From assembly GCF_008728515.1 (NCBI RefSeq), contig NC_044990.1, positions 12,731,156 to 12,795,155 on the forward strand: a stretch of 64,000 nt of DNA. Reading direction: 5' to 3'. The notes under the pieces were generated by a model. The model was not told the origin of the DNA. It searched no databases and saw nothing but the letters and a program-made list of their open reading frames with translations. Numbering within the stretch: position 1 is the first letter of the stretch; every line of letters starts with the position of its first letter. A program made the position numbers and the translations under genes. Positions 1 through 10,918 of this stretch are shown here, piece by piece. This DNA comes from Papio anubis (Eukaryota > Chordata > Mammalia > Primates > Cercopithecidae).

Positions 1-240
1 TCATGATGGGATTAGTGCCCTTATAAGAAGAGACAGAAAAGGGTTTGCTTCCTCTCTCTCTCTCTCTGTCTCTAAGCCTGCCATGTGAGGGTACAAAGAG
101 GAAGCAGGACCTCACCCAACAGTGGACCTGCTGGCTCCTAGATCTCGAACTTCCCAGCCTCCAGAAATGTGAGAAGTAAATGTTTGTGGTATAAGCCACC
201 CACTCTTTTGTGTTTTTGTCAAAGCAGCCCTAAGACAGCA
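1..240 (+). repeat. 3' part of an old LTR-like interspersed repeat, cut by the window edge
   Basis: The stretch has the pattern of a common medium-reiterated primate repeat: 'gggattagtgcccttataa', a CT-rich run, 'ccatgtgagg', then 'cccagcctccagaa' and a 'gtgagaagtaaat' polyadenylation-like end near 170-190. The same family seems to recur at 44541-44998. I cannot name the subfamily with certainty; a MaLR-like LTR is my best guess. The 5' part lies outside the window. Confidence 0.5.
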
Positions 241-680
241 ACTGTTCCACCACCACAAAGAAACTCCATAAAACTTCTTTTATATTCATACTTTCTTCCC
301 AATCCTGACCTTGAGTGACCACTAATCTCTCATCATTCTAATTGTGTCATTTTTGAGAATGTTTTATAAGTGGGATCATACAGGGTGTATTTTGATTTGC
401 TTTTTTCACTTACCACATTGCCCTTGAGATCCATCCAAGCTGGTGTTTGTATCCATTTTTTTTCCTTTCGGTTGCTGAGTAGCACCCCATTGCATGGATG
501 TTCCCGTTTGTTTACGCATTCATGTACTCAAGGACATGTGAGTTACTTCTAACTTTTGTCAACTACATAAAAAGCTGCTGTGAATGTTTGTGCACAGGTT
601 TATGGGCAAATGTAACTTTTCGTTTCTCTAAAATAAATGCCCAGGCATGGAATCGATGGGTCATGTGTGGTATAATGGAA
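240..680 (-). mobile_element. Old L1 (L1M type), ORF2 3' end and early 3' UTR
   Basis: Read on the minus strand this matches the end of L1 ORF2 and the start of the 3' UTR. The landmarks are 'gtgggatcatacag' near 370, the 'ccattgcatgg' block near 488, and the matching tail of the reverse transcriptase frame. It is heavily diverged. Its position next to a plus-strand L1 3' UTR (895-1230) suggests both may belong to one element with a 5' inversion. Confidence 0.6.
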
Positions 681-894
681 GTAACTGATTAACAACCAAC
701 TATATACCTTAAAATGACCATGCAAAAATATTGGAACTCTGTGAAATCAGATTAATTATATTTTGTAGCAGTCCAATCCAGGAGAGAATATGGACATAGA
801 AAATGAAAGAAACTTGAAAATGAGTGTTTAAAATTGCATAATTTTTTGTTTGTTTTTCCCACATAATTGAAATAATGAAATATTTCTCACCTTT

Positions 895-1230
895 CCTTTA
901 AAGGTTATTAAAATGCTACATCAAGGGCAACATGACAGACCCTTGAGGTGATGGAACTGTTTTGTATCTTAACTGTGGTGATAGCTATATTAATCTATAT
1001 ATAACTAAAATTCCATACACACACACAAACACACACTTAAAACAATTGGGGGAATCTGAATGAGGCTAAAGGATCATATCACTATCAATATCCTGGTTGT
1101 GACATTGTGCTATAGTCATGTGACATATTACCATTAGGAGAAACTAGGTAAAGGGTACGTGGATCTCTGTATTATTTTTTAACAGTGGAATGAGAAGTTA
1201 CCATTATTTCAAAAATAAAAAGTTATGTTT
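895..1230 (+). mobile_element. Old L1 (L1M type) 3' UTR
   Basis: The stretch shows 'gatggaactgttttgtatct', a short CA run, 'ttaccattaggagaaact', 'aaagggtac' and a terminal 'aaaataaaaagtt', the order seen in old L1 3' UTRs. It ends just before a younger L1 tail inserted at 1242. Confidence 0.6.
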
Positions 1231-1461
1231 AAAAAAGCCACATGGATACGTATGAGAGAACAATACACACTTGGACCTTTCAGAGCGTGGAGGGTGGGAG
1301 GAGAGAGAAGATCAGGAAAACAACACTAATGGGTACTAAGCTTAATATCTGGGTGATGAAATAATATGTGCAACGAATCCACGTGACAGAAGTTTACCTA
1401 TGTAACAAACCTGCACTTGTACCCCTGAATTTAAAATAAAAGTAAAAAAAAAAAAAGCCAC
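1231..1461 (+). mobile_element. 5'-truncated L1 3' end with A tail and TSD
   Basis: The insert spans about 1242-1450 and has the L1 3' UTR signature 'ggagggtgggagga', 'tatgtaacaaacctgcac' and 'ttgtacccctga', then an A tail. An identical direct repeat, aaaaaagccac, lies at 1231-1241 and 1451-1461 and marks the target-site duplication. Only about 200 bp of the element was copied. It landed at the end of the older L1 tail. Confidence 0.8.
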
Positions 1462-1920
1462 CTCCACCATTTGCTTTATTTCTGGGGTTTTTCACCAATG
1501 TGTAGCCTTTGAATAATCTCTGAATATTCAGAGTGCATATGGCACAGTCAAAAAGCTCAACTGCCTATCCTGAAACATCGTTTGTTGAGCAACTACACAA
1601 ATGGATAATTTGCATGATCAAAATGTACTGAACCACCTATAACTCAGAAACATGACATTCCACCCTTTGTTCATCTCATTCTTTTCAAGGATACACGATA
1701 GCATCTTAGGCAAAGTCTATTCTCGACCTCTCCCATTCTTGAGATGCATACTACCGAGTTCTACTTGATTGGGTTCTGTGCTGACGAAAGTGTGCTTGCT
1801 TTGGAGAAATTTTATTTTCACTTGTCTAATAGCTAATTCTTCAAGTTGGGAAATGAGGTCAGGTAAACATTTAGCCACAGTCCTGAATTATAGCTATAGA
1901 TAGTGGGAGCTGTTTAGAAT
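1462..1920. other. No recognised feature
   Basis: AT-rich sequence without a repeat family I recognise. A perfect 16-bp palindrome (ctctgaatattcagag, 1518-1533) is within chance expectation for a window this size. Confidence 0.5.
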
Positions 1921-2625
1921 CTAGCCTGATTTAGAAGAGCAGTCTTTGAAAGCCCCAGAATGAAGTGACCCAGTTATTCTCATTTCTACTATGTCTTCAA
2001 ATGCACCGTCTTCTGAATTGTCTCTGACTGTCAGAAATATGCTGGAGATGAACTGTGTGAGGGTACCAACCCTGTTTTGTTCATAAAGCATTTCTCCCAG
2101 CAATCTATCCAGCTGAACTTTGTAATTACATCCAGAGCCCGCTCACCATGGCGACCGCGGCCACTCTATCGAATATTAAATCTATTGATCTTGAGCACAG
2201 AGTCCATCTCAGTTTTCAAATGGCCCGTGCAGTCTCTTTCCCCAGGGCTGAAGTATATCTGAGCTTCTTATGGGTTTCCAAAGGCTCGTCTTATCTCTTG
2301 GCACAATATGTTCTTTTGACTTGCCGGTGATTTTGTTATTTCATGTGGACAGATGCAGACCAGAGGAAAGAAAAAGAGAAAGGAGTCCAAGGAATGTACA
2401 GTTCTTGCTTTTCAAGATCAGCTTTTCCTATGCTCCATTGCTCTCATACCCAGGTCATTTCCTGAACTCCTCGACCTCTTTGTGTGAGAGCCAACTCTTT
2501 TATTTCTCTCAGGCACTGCATCATGCTGGGAAGAGGCACAGTGGGCTCCTAGAACAAAGACTGCCCTATTGAACAGAGCTACCTTTGAGCTATAATGAAA
2601 AATGCCCACAAAGTTGATTAGTTGG
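1921..2625. other. Unassigned segment with a small CpG-rich patch
   Basis: The segment is less AT-rich than its surroundings and has a CpG cluster at about 2140-2171 around 'ccatggcgaccgcgg'. A minus-strand frame stays open from about 2142 down to 1921 (about 73 codons). Plus-strand frames of 60-100 codons overlap at 2077-2572. I recognise no protein family. It could be an unnamed LTR or an old retrocopy. Confidence 0.3.
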
Positions 2626-2849
2626 CCTTGGGCTGCACTAATCAGTTTGAAACATGGCAGAGTTTAATGCTATGTTATAGTATCAAACTGCATTCTAGGG
2701 TATGGAATTCTATCATGGTATCACATTATATTATCACATCATAGAATAATATCATACTATGAAAATATAAATATTTGAGACATCATAGGAAAAAAACTTG
2801 ATCTAATAGTCAGAATACCATGAACCAATTCCGGGCTTTCTTTAAAAAA

Positions 2850-3045
2850 AAAAAAAACTTGCATAATTTTAAGGAGTACAAGTACAGTTTTGTTACATGT
2901 ATATACTGTATAGTGATAAAGTCTGGGCTTTTACTGTAACCCTCACCTGGATAATGTGTACATTATATACATTAAGCAATTTCTCAGCCCTCACCCCCTC
3001 CTCCCCTCCCAGCCATCTAGGTTTCATTATTTAATTATTTGCTAG
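2850..3045 (-). mobile_element. L1 3' end fragment
   Basis: A T/A-rich start is followed by 'gttacatgtatatactg', 'aagtctgggcttttac' and 'ctcagccctcaccccctcc'. This is the reverse complement of a primate L1 3' terminus (L1PB or L1MA age). No TSD was identified. Confidence 0.65.
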
Positions 3046-3309
3046 CTGTGTTGCTTAACTTTAACTCCTGCTTGGGCCACCTCTGCAAATAGAAATTAAG
3101 TCTAATTATACTGATCTCAGAGGTATCTTGATAGAATAAAACAGGATGTTTAGCTGAAGCATACTACTCTTGAGAAAGTAAAAGGAAAAATAATTATCTA
3201 CTACAAATTATTAACACCCAAGTGCAGTTTTAAAAGAAACAGACAAAATAACCTTAGTATTTGTCAGAATATTTGGTTCTGGAGACCAAAAGTCACAATC
3301 CCTTTTTAA

Positions 3310-3770
3310 CCTTTGAATAGTCTGGAGGCACTGTGAGTTGCCTACGCCAGAGCTCCACGAGCCATCTTTTCCCTCCTAGTAGACGCTGAGTCACACAATT
3401 GAGATTAAAGACATTACTTACTTCCTTTTCCAATCTCCCTTGCAACTAATGATGGTCATATGATAACTGCTGGCCAGTGAGACATACGGTAGATTTTCTG
3501 GGTGACTGCCATGGAGGACTTTTTCTCTCTTAAAAAAAAAAAAAAGTCTTTTCATCTGCCTGACTCCCTTCTTGTAATTGAATGTGGTCAACCTGAGACT
3601 TCGGAAAGCATCTTTTGACCACAGGGTGATGAGCCCAAGGATAGAAGCTGCATGTTGAGGACAGAAGTAAAATGATGGAAAAAGCCAGGTAGACATAGCC
3701 ACATGCCTAAACTATGCTAGAACCACTTTTTTTTTTTTTTTTTTTTTGTTTTAGATTTTAAGAAAATAAA
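3310..3770. repeat. Old LTR-like repeat, left part, ending in a poly-T run
   Basis: The sequence from 'caatctcccttgcaactaatg' through 'tgatgagcccaaggatagaagctgcatg' looks like a widespread old LTR-like repeat. Its apparent remainder ('ttatttaagccag...', about 4095-4160) lies beyond an Alu insertion. A T run at 3729-3747 sits at the join. The family name is uncertain. Confidence 0.4.
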
Positions 3771-3774
3771 AGCA

Positions 3775-4093
3775 GGCCACACGCGGTGGCTCACGCCTGT
3801 AATCCCAGCACTTTGGGAGGCCGAGGCGGGTGGATCACAAGGTCAGGAGATCGAGACCATCCTAGATAACATGGCAAAACCCTGTCTCTACTAAAAATAC
3901 AAAATTAGCCGGGCATGGGGGCACGAGCTTGTAGTCCCAGCTACTTGGCTAGGCTGAGGCAGGAGAATCTCTTGAACCTGGGAGGCAGAGGTTGCAGTGA
4001 GCCACTGCACTCCAGCCTGGGCAACAGAGCAAGACTCTGTCTCAAAAAAGAAAAAAAAAGAAAAAAAAAAGGAAAAGTAAAAAAAAAAAAATA
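3775..4093 (+). mobile_element. AluSc-like SINE
   Basis: A near complete Alu from 'ggccacacgcggtggctc' to a long impure A tail. 'gatcacaaggtcaggagatc' and 'gagaatctcttgaacctggg' fit AluSc better than AluY. A short internal deletion removes the middle of the usual 'gagccgagatcgcgccactg' block near 4000. It interrupts the LTR-like repeat that starts at 3310. No clean TSD is visible. Confidence 0.85.
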
Positions 4094-4254
4094 CCATTAT
4101 TTAAGCCAGTCTCTGTAGTACCCTGTTTTCTTGCATCTGAAAGCATCCTAACTGATGTATAAAGAGTTTCTTCCACTGGCACACAAGTTCAGGGGGCACC
4201 ATTACATACGACGTGAATTGTGCTCCTTGGAGTTTTATAAGACAGTGGCCTTGG

Positions 4255-4545
4255 TCTTGGTGAACTCTTACTCATCCTTCAAGACTTACCTCATATGGTG
4301 CCTCTTCTGGGAAGTCCTCCTAAACAGAGTAGTCACTCCTAGTTAACCACAGTTTCCTGTAATTATATATTGTTGTAAAGATTGTAATTTTATAATATAT
4401 TGAATTGCAGTTAAATATCTATGACTCTATTTCTCAAGTGCAGAAGCCAAGTAGCCACAGTGCTCCGTGACTCTATGGATGGATAAAATGAATGATATTC
4501 CTGTATACAATAGATGCTCACAAACAGTTTCTGGAATAAAAGAAC
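4255..4545 (+). repeat. L2 LINE fragment
   Basis: 'ctcatccttcaagacttacctca', 'tctgggaagtcctcc' and a final 'atagatgctcacaaacag...' follow the order of the L2 3' end on the plus strand. The copy is strongly diverged, as expected for an ancient mammalian repeat. Confidence 0.6.
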
Positions 4546-5040
4546 TGGTAGTGATAATGAAAATTTTGTATAGTAAAAACTATCCGTATCTCATATAGCA
4601 GATTCCTGGAAAATACTGATATTTTTCTCCATATGGACTTAGAAAAAAAGATGTGTGATGAAAACATTCATTGATAGTAAATATTTATTTTAAAGGAAAT
4701 CTTAAATTTGTATTACAAGATCATACTTTCTTCATGCCAACTCTTACTTTTCCTGCATTTGTTATTCGCAGCTGAAAGACGAGACTGGACTTAACATGAT
4801 AACACATGGCTTCAGTGATTCAACACATCACTGAACGATGCAGTTATGTTCACTACACTGTGCTTAGTAAGACAATAATATAGACATTTTGAGGAACATT
4901 TAGAAGTCGTAAGAGTTGAACCAACAGGGCTGGGCCACTTTTTAAACTTTAGTAAGATTTTTTAGCTCAATAACTCTACAGGCTGGTTGATAATTCAAAA
5001 ATTTGCAAATTGAAAATTAGTTTAGTAAGCAAATATCCTT
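4546..5040. other. No recognised feature
   Basis: AT-rich sequence with no repeat or coding signal I can support. Confidence 0.5.
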
Positions 5041-5044
5041 TTCA

Positions 5045-5573
5045 AACATTTATTTTTAACATTTTCTTTATAGTTGACACATAATAATTGTACATATTTA
5101 GAGGGTAGTGTGATGTGTAAATGCATGTGTACATTATATAATGATCAAATCACGGTAGTTGGCATGTTTACCACCTCCAACCTTTATCACTTCTTCGTGC
5201 TAATGGACTTTCAAAATCCTCTTTTCTAGCTATCTTGAAATATACAATGAATTGTTATTAGCTATAATCACCTACTATGTAATAAAGCACCAGCAATTTT
5301 TCTTCCTTGCTGACTATACCTTTGCAACCACTGATCACCCTCTCCTCCTACCCCAGGCTCCCTCCTCTTCCCAGCTTCCGTTAACCACTATTCTACTCTC
5401 TACTTCTATGAGAGCAACCTTTTTAGATGCCACATATGAATGAAACCATGCAGTATTTGTCTGCCTGTGCCTGGTTTATTTTAAATTCTGTATATATACA
5501 CAATATACTATTACTCAGCTATAAAGAAGAATAAAATCCTGTCATTTGTGTCAACATGGATGAAGTTGGAGAA
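5045..5573 (-). mobile_element. L1 tail with 5' inversion (twin-primed)
   Basis: Positions 5045-5482 are the reverse complement of an L1 3' UTR, running up to the 'cctggtttattt' block. Positions about 5490-5573 are then L1 ORF2 3' sequence in the opposite, plus orientation ('tatatatacacaatatac', 'agaataaaatcctgtcat'). The two pieces are neighbours in the normal L1 order, separated by roughly a dozen bases, so one element with its 5' segment flipped explains both. Possible degenerate TSD: ttcaaacattt (5041-5051) and caaagacattt (5574-5584). Confidence 0.75.
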
Positions 5574-5589
5574 CAAAGACATTTTGATA

Positions 5590-6225
5590 GCCTACTATAC
5601 ATTATGTTCTTTTTCTGAGTGCTAGGGATATATTGGTGGTCGAAAGTTTCAAGGGTCCTGACTTCATGGACTCTCTATATTTTATATATGTATTTATTAG
5701 CACTTTGGTGATAATGGAGATAATGACTCTCTTTATGGTCAGGAGCAGCCTTATGACCTCCTGTTAAAGTCCCCGAGGGTGTTTCAGTGTATAAACTGTG
5801 TGGGGTGGGTAGGGTCCCAGCTTTGACTTGAGGCTTGCATAACCCTTGGTAATATGTCACCTCAATAGAACTGTTGTGTAGCAAATGATGTTAATTTATG
5901 AATTCAGTCATTTGGCCAGAGCCTACACCAATTTTCCATTTGTGCCGATGGTCTAAATTCAGTTCCATCCATGCCCAGAAGCAATATCAGAGCTCATGTA
6001 TGTGCCATTACTACCCTAAACGGGTAGTTCTGCCTTATCTGATAATAGCAATGTTAATCTGACTTCATTAGACTAGAAGGGATTATATTCCAGATACCTC
6101 ACAATGGTGACTTGGATGCCATTGTATCGACCCAGTGTGATGAAATGAGCAAAACAATTGCTCTAAAATGGTTTAGCAGTTTCCCACCTCTCTTTGGAAA
6201 ATCTATGAATCTTGGGACCCTAAAG
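5590..6225. other. Mostly unmarked; weak L2 trace
   Basis: Around 5605-5670 the words 'gagtgctagggatatattgg' and 'tcctgacttcatgga' resemble the reverse complement of an L2 3' end. The rest shows nothing I recognise. Confidence 0.35.
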
Positions 6226-6229
6226 GGTT

Positions 6230-6450
6230 TTATCATTTACTATGTGTCAGGCATTGTGCTGAGCTTAGTGATATCATCCCCTTTAAGCTTACTACAAACT
6301 GTTAAGATAAGTAATCTTATTGATGATGAAACTGAGATGGCTTCACCGTCTTATTGATGAGGAACATTGGCTCCAAGAGCTTAGGTTACTTGTCCAAGGT
6401 CACACAGCTTGTAGGTGGGCCAGTTGAGATTCAAACTAGGCCAATGGGAT
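6230..6450 (-). repeat. MIR SINE with a small internal duplication
   Basis: 'tactatgtgtcaggcattgt', 'gatgatgaaactgaga' and 'gtccaaggtcacacagctt' are minus-strand MIR landmarks. The 'tcttattgatga' block occurs twice near 6315 and 6348, so the middle of the element carries a local duplication of about 30 bp. Confidence 0.75.
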
Positions 6451-6459
6451 TCCTTAATC

Positions 6460-8240
6460 CATTCCTATTCCTTTTATACCATGCTTTCTTCTAGATATAT
6501 CACTATGTAAAATTAACCTAATTTTTAAAAAATGCAAATGTCATAGGTAGGAGACAGAATATTATTGGGTATCAATCACATACCTCATGAAATAACGTAA
6601 ATTTTGTGTTACATATAATTTAATTCACATACAAGGTGAAAAATGTTATAATTTTCAATAATTTTTATCTTTTTAGTCCTTCTAGGTCATCATTACTTAA
6701 AATAACTGAAGACTCTACCACGTTTAGTGGTTGTAAAAAAAATTGTAAACTAAGCATCTTTTACAATCTTGCTTGCTAAGTCTGATATTAAATATACAAC
6801 TAAGAGTGGCAATGATATTTTTAAGCTTCATTATGCCTTCAAAATACTGGCAGAAAATCATAGTAGGAATTCTAATAATAGAAACAATTCTACCAACCGT
6901 CGTTTTAATGCATTCTTTTTATTCATATGCCAGGTTCCCTAAAGGTTTTATCTTGAGGTGTTAACAGGGAAATCTGTCACCAGTGGAGGACTAAATGAAG
7001 TCACAAGTCATATAACAAGCAGAGCAGACAAGTAACCTTCACATGGATGCTTAAGAAAATACTGGCAGAAACCCTGATACAATAAATTTGCAAATATCTT
7101 GAAGACAAGAAGGTACTTAGCAGATAATGACTAATGTGTCCTACTTAAAATCAAATCCTTTTAAGCTAATCTAATATGGTGGATCAAGGAGAAATGATAG
7201 ATGTATTTTATCTTGATTGCAACAAATCTTTTGATTATCTGCATATTACACCCATCAATGAACAACAACAAAATAAGTGACCTAAGCACACAGTCAATTG
7301 GATTATAGCAACTATATAATATCAAACATGTGGATGAAAATACCAGATGTTCTACTTCTACAATGTCAAATATATATGTATAAACACATACCACATATAA
7401 TCGCATAAACACACAATAAATACATAAAGAATACATATCTATTTGCATCATATAAATGTGCTTAAAGTCCTATGTCCCATATATTAGGAATAAGAATAGT
7501 TGTGAGAACTTTCACAGGAATGCAAGGAAAATTATCAAGACGTCCGAAAATAATTTCTAGGCACAGAAGTTAAATATATCAGGATGATTCAATCTGGAAT
7601 AAAAGCAGATTAGATATAATTTAATACCATTATTCAACTGTGTCTACATAATACCAAAATAACCAAACAATTTGGTCAGATAACTATCCAAGTAAGTCAA
7701 ATGAATGTTTTAAAAATCCAGTAACTCCATCATCATAACAATTCATATCCTATAAATGTATTGATTTAGCTTTGAGAAATAGCTGAGACATGTGAAATAC
7801 AGAAATTTGCTGTTCCTTAGGGAGTGTTGCCTTGAATGAAGCAGGTAAGCTAAGCTTAACTAAGACAAAACTTAGAGGAAAGTTGAAGAAAAGATCCAAG
7901 AGAGAACATGAAAGGCAGAGCTCCAGAAGCCAGAAGAACGGATGTGGGTCCCTCATATGTCAGTAGAAGGTTTCATCCAACTGAAACTGGGGGGCCTAAG
8001 ACTTAAAGAAAGACAACCTCAGTGTGAAAACATCTTATATTCTTTCTGCTCCAAATAAAACTGTAAGTATTCCAAAGCTGGGTATTTGTGCCGTCTCATT
8101 TCTGTTTTCCTACTTCATTCTCTCTCTATTTTCTTTTTGATATTCCACTTAAGATTGTTACCTGACCTCATCCAAACACCTGAGGCCTATAATTCTCGAG
8201 TTAGTGTTTTTGTGTCTCCCAACTCCCAGCCATTACCACC
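6460..8240. other. No recognised feature
   Basis: AT-rich sequence, more so at 7150-7480. Open frames here are below 100 codons and resemble nothing I know. No tRNA, CpG island or repeat family was recognised. Confidence 0.45.
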
Positions 8241-8243
8241 AAT

Positions 8244-8555
8244 CACACTTTCTTTTTTTTTTTGAGCCGGAGTCTCGCTCTGTCGCCCAGGCTGGAGTGC
8301 AGTGGCCGGATCTCGGCTCACTGCAAGCTCCGCCTCCCGGGTTCTCGCCATTCTTCTGCCTCAGCCTCCCGAGTAGTTGGGACTACAGGCGCCCGCCACC
8401 TCGCCTGGCTAGTTTTTTTGTATTTTTCAGTAGAGACGGGGTTTCACCGTGTTCGCCAGGATGGTCTCCATCTCCTGACCTCGTGATCCGCCCGTCTCGG
8501 CCTCCCAGAGTGCTGGGATTACAGGCTTGAGCCACCGCGCCCGGCCCACACTTTC
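8244..8555 (-). mobile_element. Young Alu of Old World monkey type (AluYRa-like)
   Basis: The body is 8264-8546 with a poly-T at 8253-8263, so the element runs on the minus strand. 'gtggccggatctcggctc', 'cacctcgcctggctagttt' and 'caggcttgagccaccgcg' are changes I associate with the cercopithecoid AluYRa group. A perfect 9-bp TSD, cacactttc, flanks it at 8244-8252 and 8547-8555. Frames reading through it (for example 8204-8530) are Alu translations, not genes. Confidence 0.9.
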
Positions 8556-9383
8556 ACTTATGAACACTTTTTCTTTACTTTCAAACCTCAGGCAGTTCCA
8601 AAATGGCAGTGTAGAAGCAAGATGGCCTCACTCCACCAGAGAAAACCAAAAACACATAGACAGCACCAAGATTATCACCAGCAATGTCTCAGATCTCAAG
8701 TACAAAAAGGAGACAGTCCCTGGGGCCACAGAGAAATGAAAAATCTCTGAGAAGGCTGTGAGATAATTGAATTTCTATATCAGCAGTGCCCCTCCTGTCC
8801 AGCACCAAGTGCACAAAATATTTCCCTCCATTCACAATTTCTACACTCAAAAAAGTGAGATCAAGGTGGACAACCAGGTGTTCCACCATCTTGGGAGCCT
8901 TGGCAGGAGACCTGTCCCTGCCTTAACTCATGGAAAGCATGTCAAATGCCAGAAGGTAGAATATCACTGAAGAGAGTCAGAGAGAAGGGAAGGAGGTGGA
9001 ACTACCATCCCCAGCCCTGGAAACTCTGATCTGTAACTTGAACAAAGGAGATGCCAAATCAGAGTGGTTGTTCAGCCGCACCACACCATTGAAGGTGGTC
9101 ATTCCACAGGACCCCTGGGCATGAACTCTTAGCCAGCCTTCCCACACTGCCAGGATATCCCCTTTGGGACCCCCTCTTTTGGGACAGGCAGTACCCCAAT
9201 TATTTACTAGAGCCTAGGTGAACCTTGGATGAAGGAATCACCAAGAGACAAAAAGGTGGCAACAACCTAGCACTGAAAAATCTCTCAGAAAATATATCTA
9301 ATAAAACCAGAAATATCCAGACAAAGAATACTGAAATAAATAAATAATTCTTTAACACAAAGACATACACATACATTCTCAAG

Positions 9384-9406
9384 AAAAAAAAAAAAAAAAA
9401 AAAAAA
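9384..9406 (+). repeat. A23 tract inside the L1 5' UTR/ORF1 region
   Basis: A pure run of 23 A sits between 'cattctcaag' and 'gcaagcaggat'. The L1 sequence as I remember it has no such run here, so it is an expansion or the tail of a tiny insertion. Confidence 0.6.
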
Positions 9407-9619
9407 GCAAGCAGGATACCATGACCTCTTCAATAGATAGAGTAAGGAACCGGTGCCTGACCTCAATAAGAAGGCAATATGTGAGCTCTCTGACCAAGAA
9501 TTCAAAATAGCAGTTGTAAGGAAACTCAGCAATCTCCAAGATAACACAGAAAATCAATGCAGAAATTTATCAGACTAATTTTATGAAGACTGAAATAATA
9601 ATAAAAAGAAACAAAAATT

Positions 9620-9919
9620 TTGGAACTGAGAAATACATTTGCTGAATTGAAAAATTTATTAGAGGCTCTCAGTAGCAGAATGGATCAAGCAGAAGAAAGA
9701 ATCACTCACCTCAAAGATGATTTGAAAATATGGTTAGGAGAGAAAAAAGAAAAAGGAATTAAAAAGAATGAAGACAAAGGGCTAATATTCAAAATCCATA
9801 AGAAACTCAAATCAGCAAAACAATCCCATCAAAAAGTGGTCAGAGTACATGATAGACATTTCTCAAAAGAAGATGTACAAATGGCCAAAAAACGTATAAA
9901 AAATGCTCAACATCACTAA
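9620..9919 (+). pseudogene. Chance 99-codon frame joining host L1 ORF1 to nested L1 ORF2
   Basis: The first half (MELRNTFAELKNLLEALSSR onward) is coiled-coil sequence of the host L1 ORF1. From about residue 52 on (DKGLIFKIHKKL...FSKEDVQMAKKRIKN) it is the C-terminal part of L1 ORF2 from the nested element. The fusion is in frame only by accident of the insertion. No promoter or start context suggests expression. Confidence 0.7.
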
Positions 9920-10709
9920 TCATCAGGGATATGCAGATTAAAACCAAAGTGAGATACCACCTTACTCCAGCTAGAATGGCCATTATTAGAAAGTCAAAAA
10001 ACAATAGATGTTGGCATGAATGTGGTAAAAAGGGAACGCTTATACACTGCTAGTGGGAATGTAAATTAGTGTAACCACTATGGAAAACAGTATGGATATT
10101 TCTTAAAGGTCTGGATATTTCTCTATTTCTAAAAGTAGATCTACCATTTGGTCCAGGAGTTCTACTTCTTGATATCTATACAAGGGGAAAAAGTCATTAT
10201 GTCATAAAGACAGCTGCACACATATGTTTATTTCAGCACAATTAATAATTGCAAAGACATGGAACCAACCTAAGTGCCCATCAACCAAAGAGTGGATAAT
10301 GAAAATGTGGTATATATACACCATGGAATACTACTCAGCCATAAAAAAGAATAAAAATAATGTCTTTTGCAGCAAGTTGGATGGAGCTGGGGGCCATTAT
10401 TCTAAGTGAAGTAACTGAAAACCAAATACCATATGTTCTCACATATAATTTGGAACTAACCTATGGGTATGCAAAGGCATACACAGTGGTATCATGGAAT
10501 TTGGAGACTCAGAATGGGGGAGAGTGGGAGTGAAAGGAATAAAAAGCTACATATTGGGTACAAGGTACACTACGCAGGTGACAGGTTCACTTCAGTCTCT
10601 AACTTTGCCACTGTACAGTTTGTCTGCGTAACAAAAAAACCACTTGTACCCCAAAAGCTATTGAAACAAAAATATATATGTATATAATTTTTAAAAAGTT
10701 TCTATTCTA
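9772..10709 (+). mobile_element. Nested 5'-truncated L1 (ORF2 3' end plus 3' UTR)
   Basis: It starts with the ORF2 sequence 'gacaaagggctaatattc' and runs through 'aagtgcccatcaacc' and 'catggaatactactcagcc' to a 3' UTR with 'ccacttgtaccccaaaag' and an A-rich end. The flanks share an imperfect direct repeat (aattaaaaagaatgaag near 9757-9773, aataaaaaatgaaag near 10709-10723), a likely decayed TSD. It separates the ORF1 start of the host L1 from the rest of its ORF1. Confidence 0.75.
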
Positions 10710-10918
10710 ATAAAAAATGAAAGTATAAAATAGTTTAAACTCAAACAAAAAGAAAACTTTCCAATAAATAGATGTAAATATACAGGTATAAGAACGTTAG
10801 AGAACACCAAATAGTTTCAACCCAGGTAAGATTATCCCCAGGGCATATAATAGTTAAACTCTCAATGTTCAAGGACAAAGAGAAGATACTAAAAGCAGCA
10901 AAAGAAAATAAGCAAATT

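Noticed and set aside
1518..1533. Perfect 16-bp palindrome ctctgaatattcagag
   Set aside because: About one such palindrome is expected by chance in 64 kb.
8204..8530. 108-codon frame reading FFFEPESRSVAQAGVQWPDL...
   Set aside because: It is a translation of a minus-strand Alu, a well-known false gene pattern. The same applies to 40403-40654 and 3891-4097 on the minus strand.
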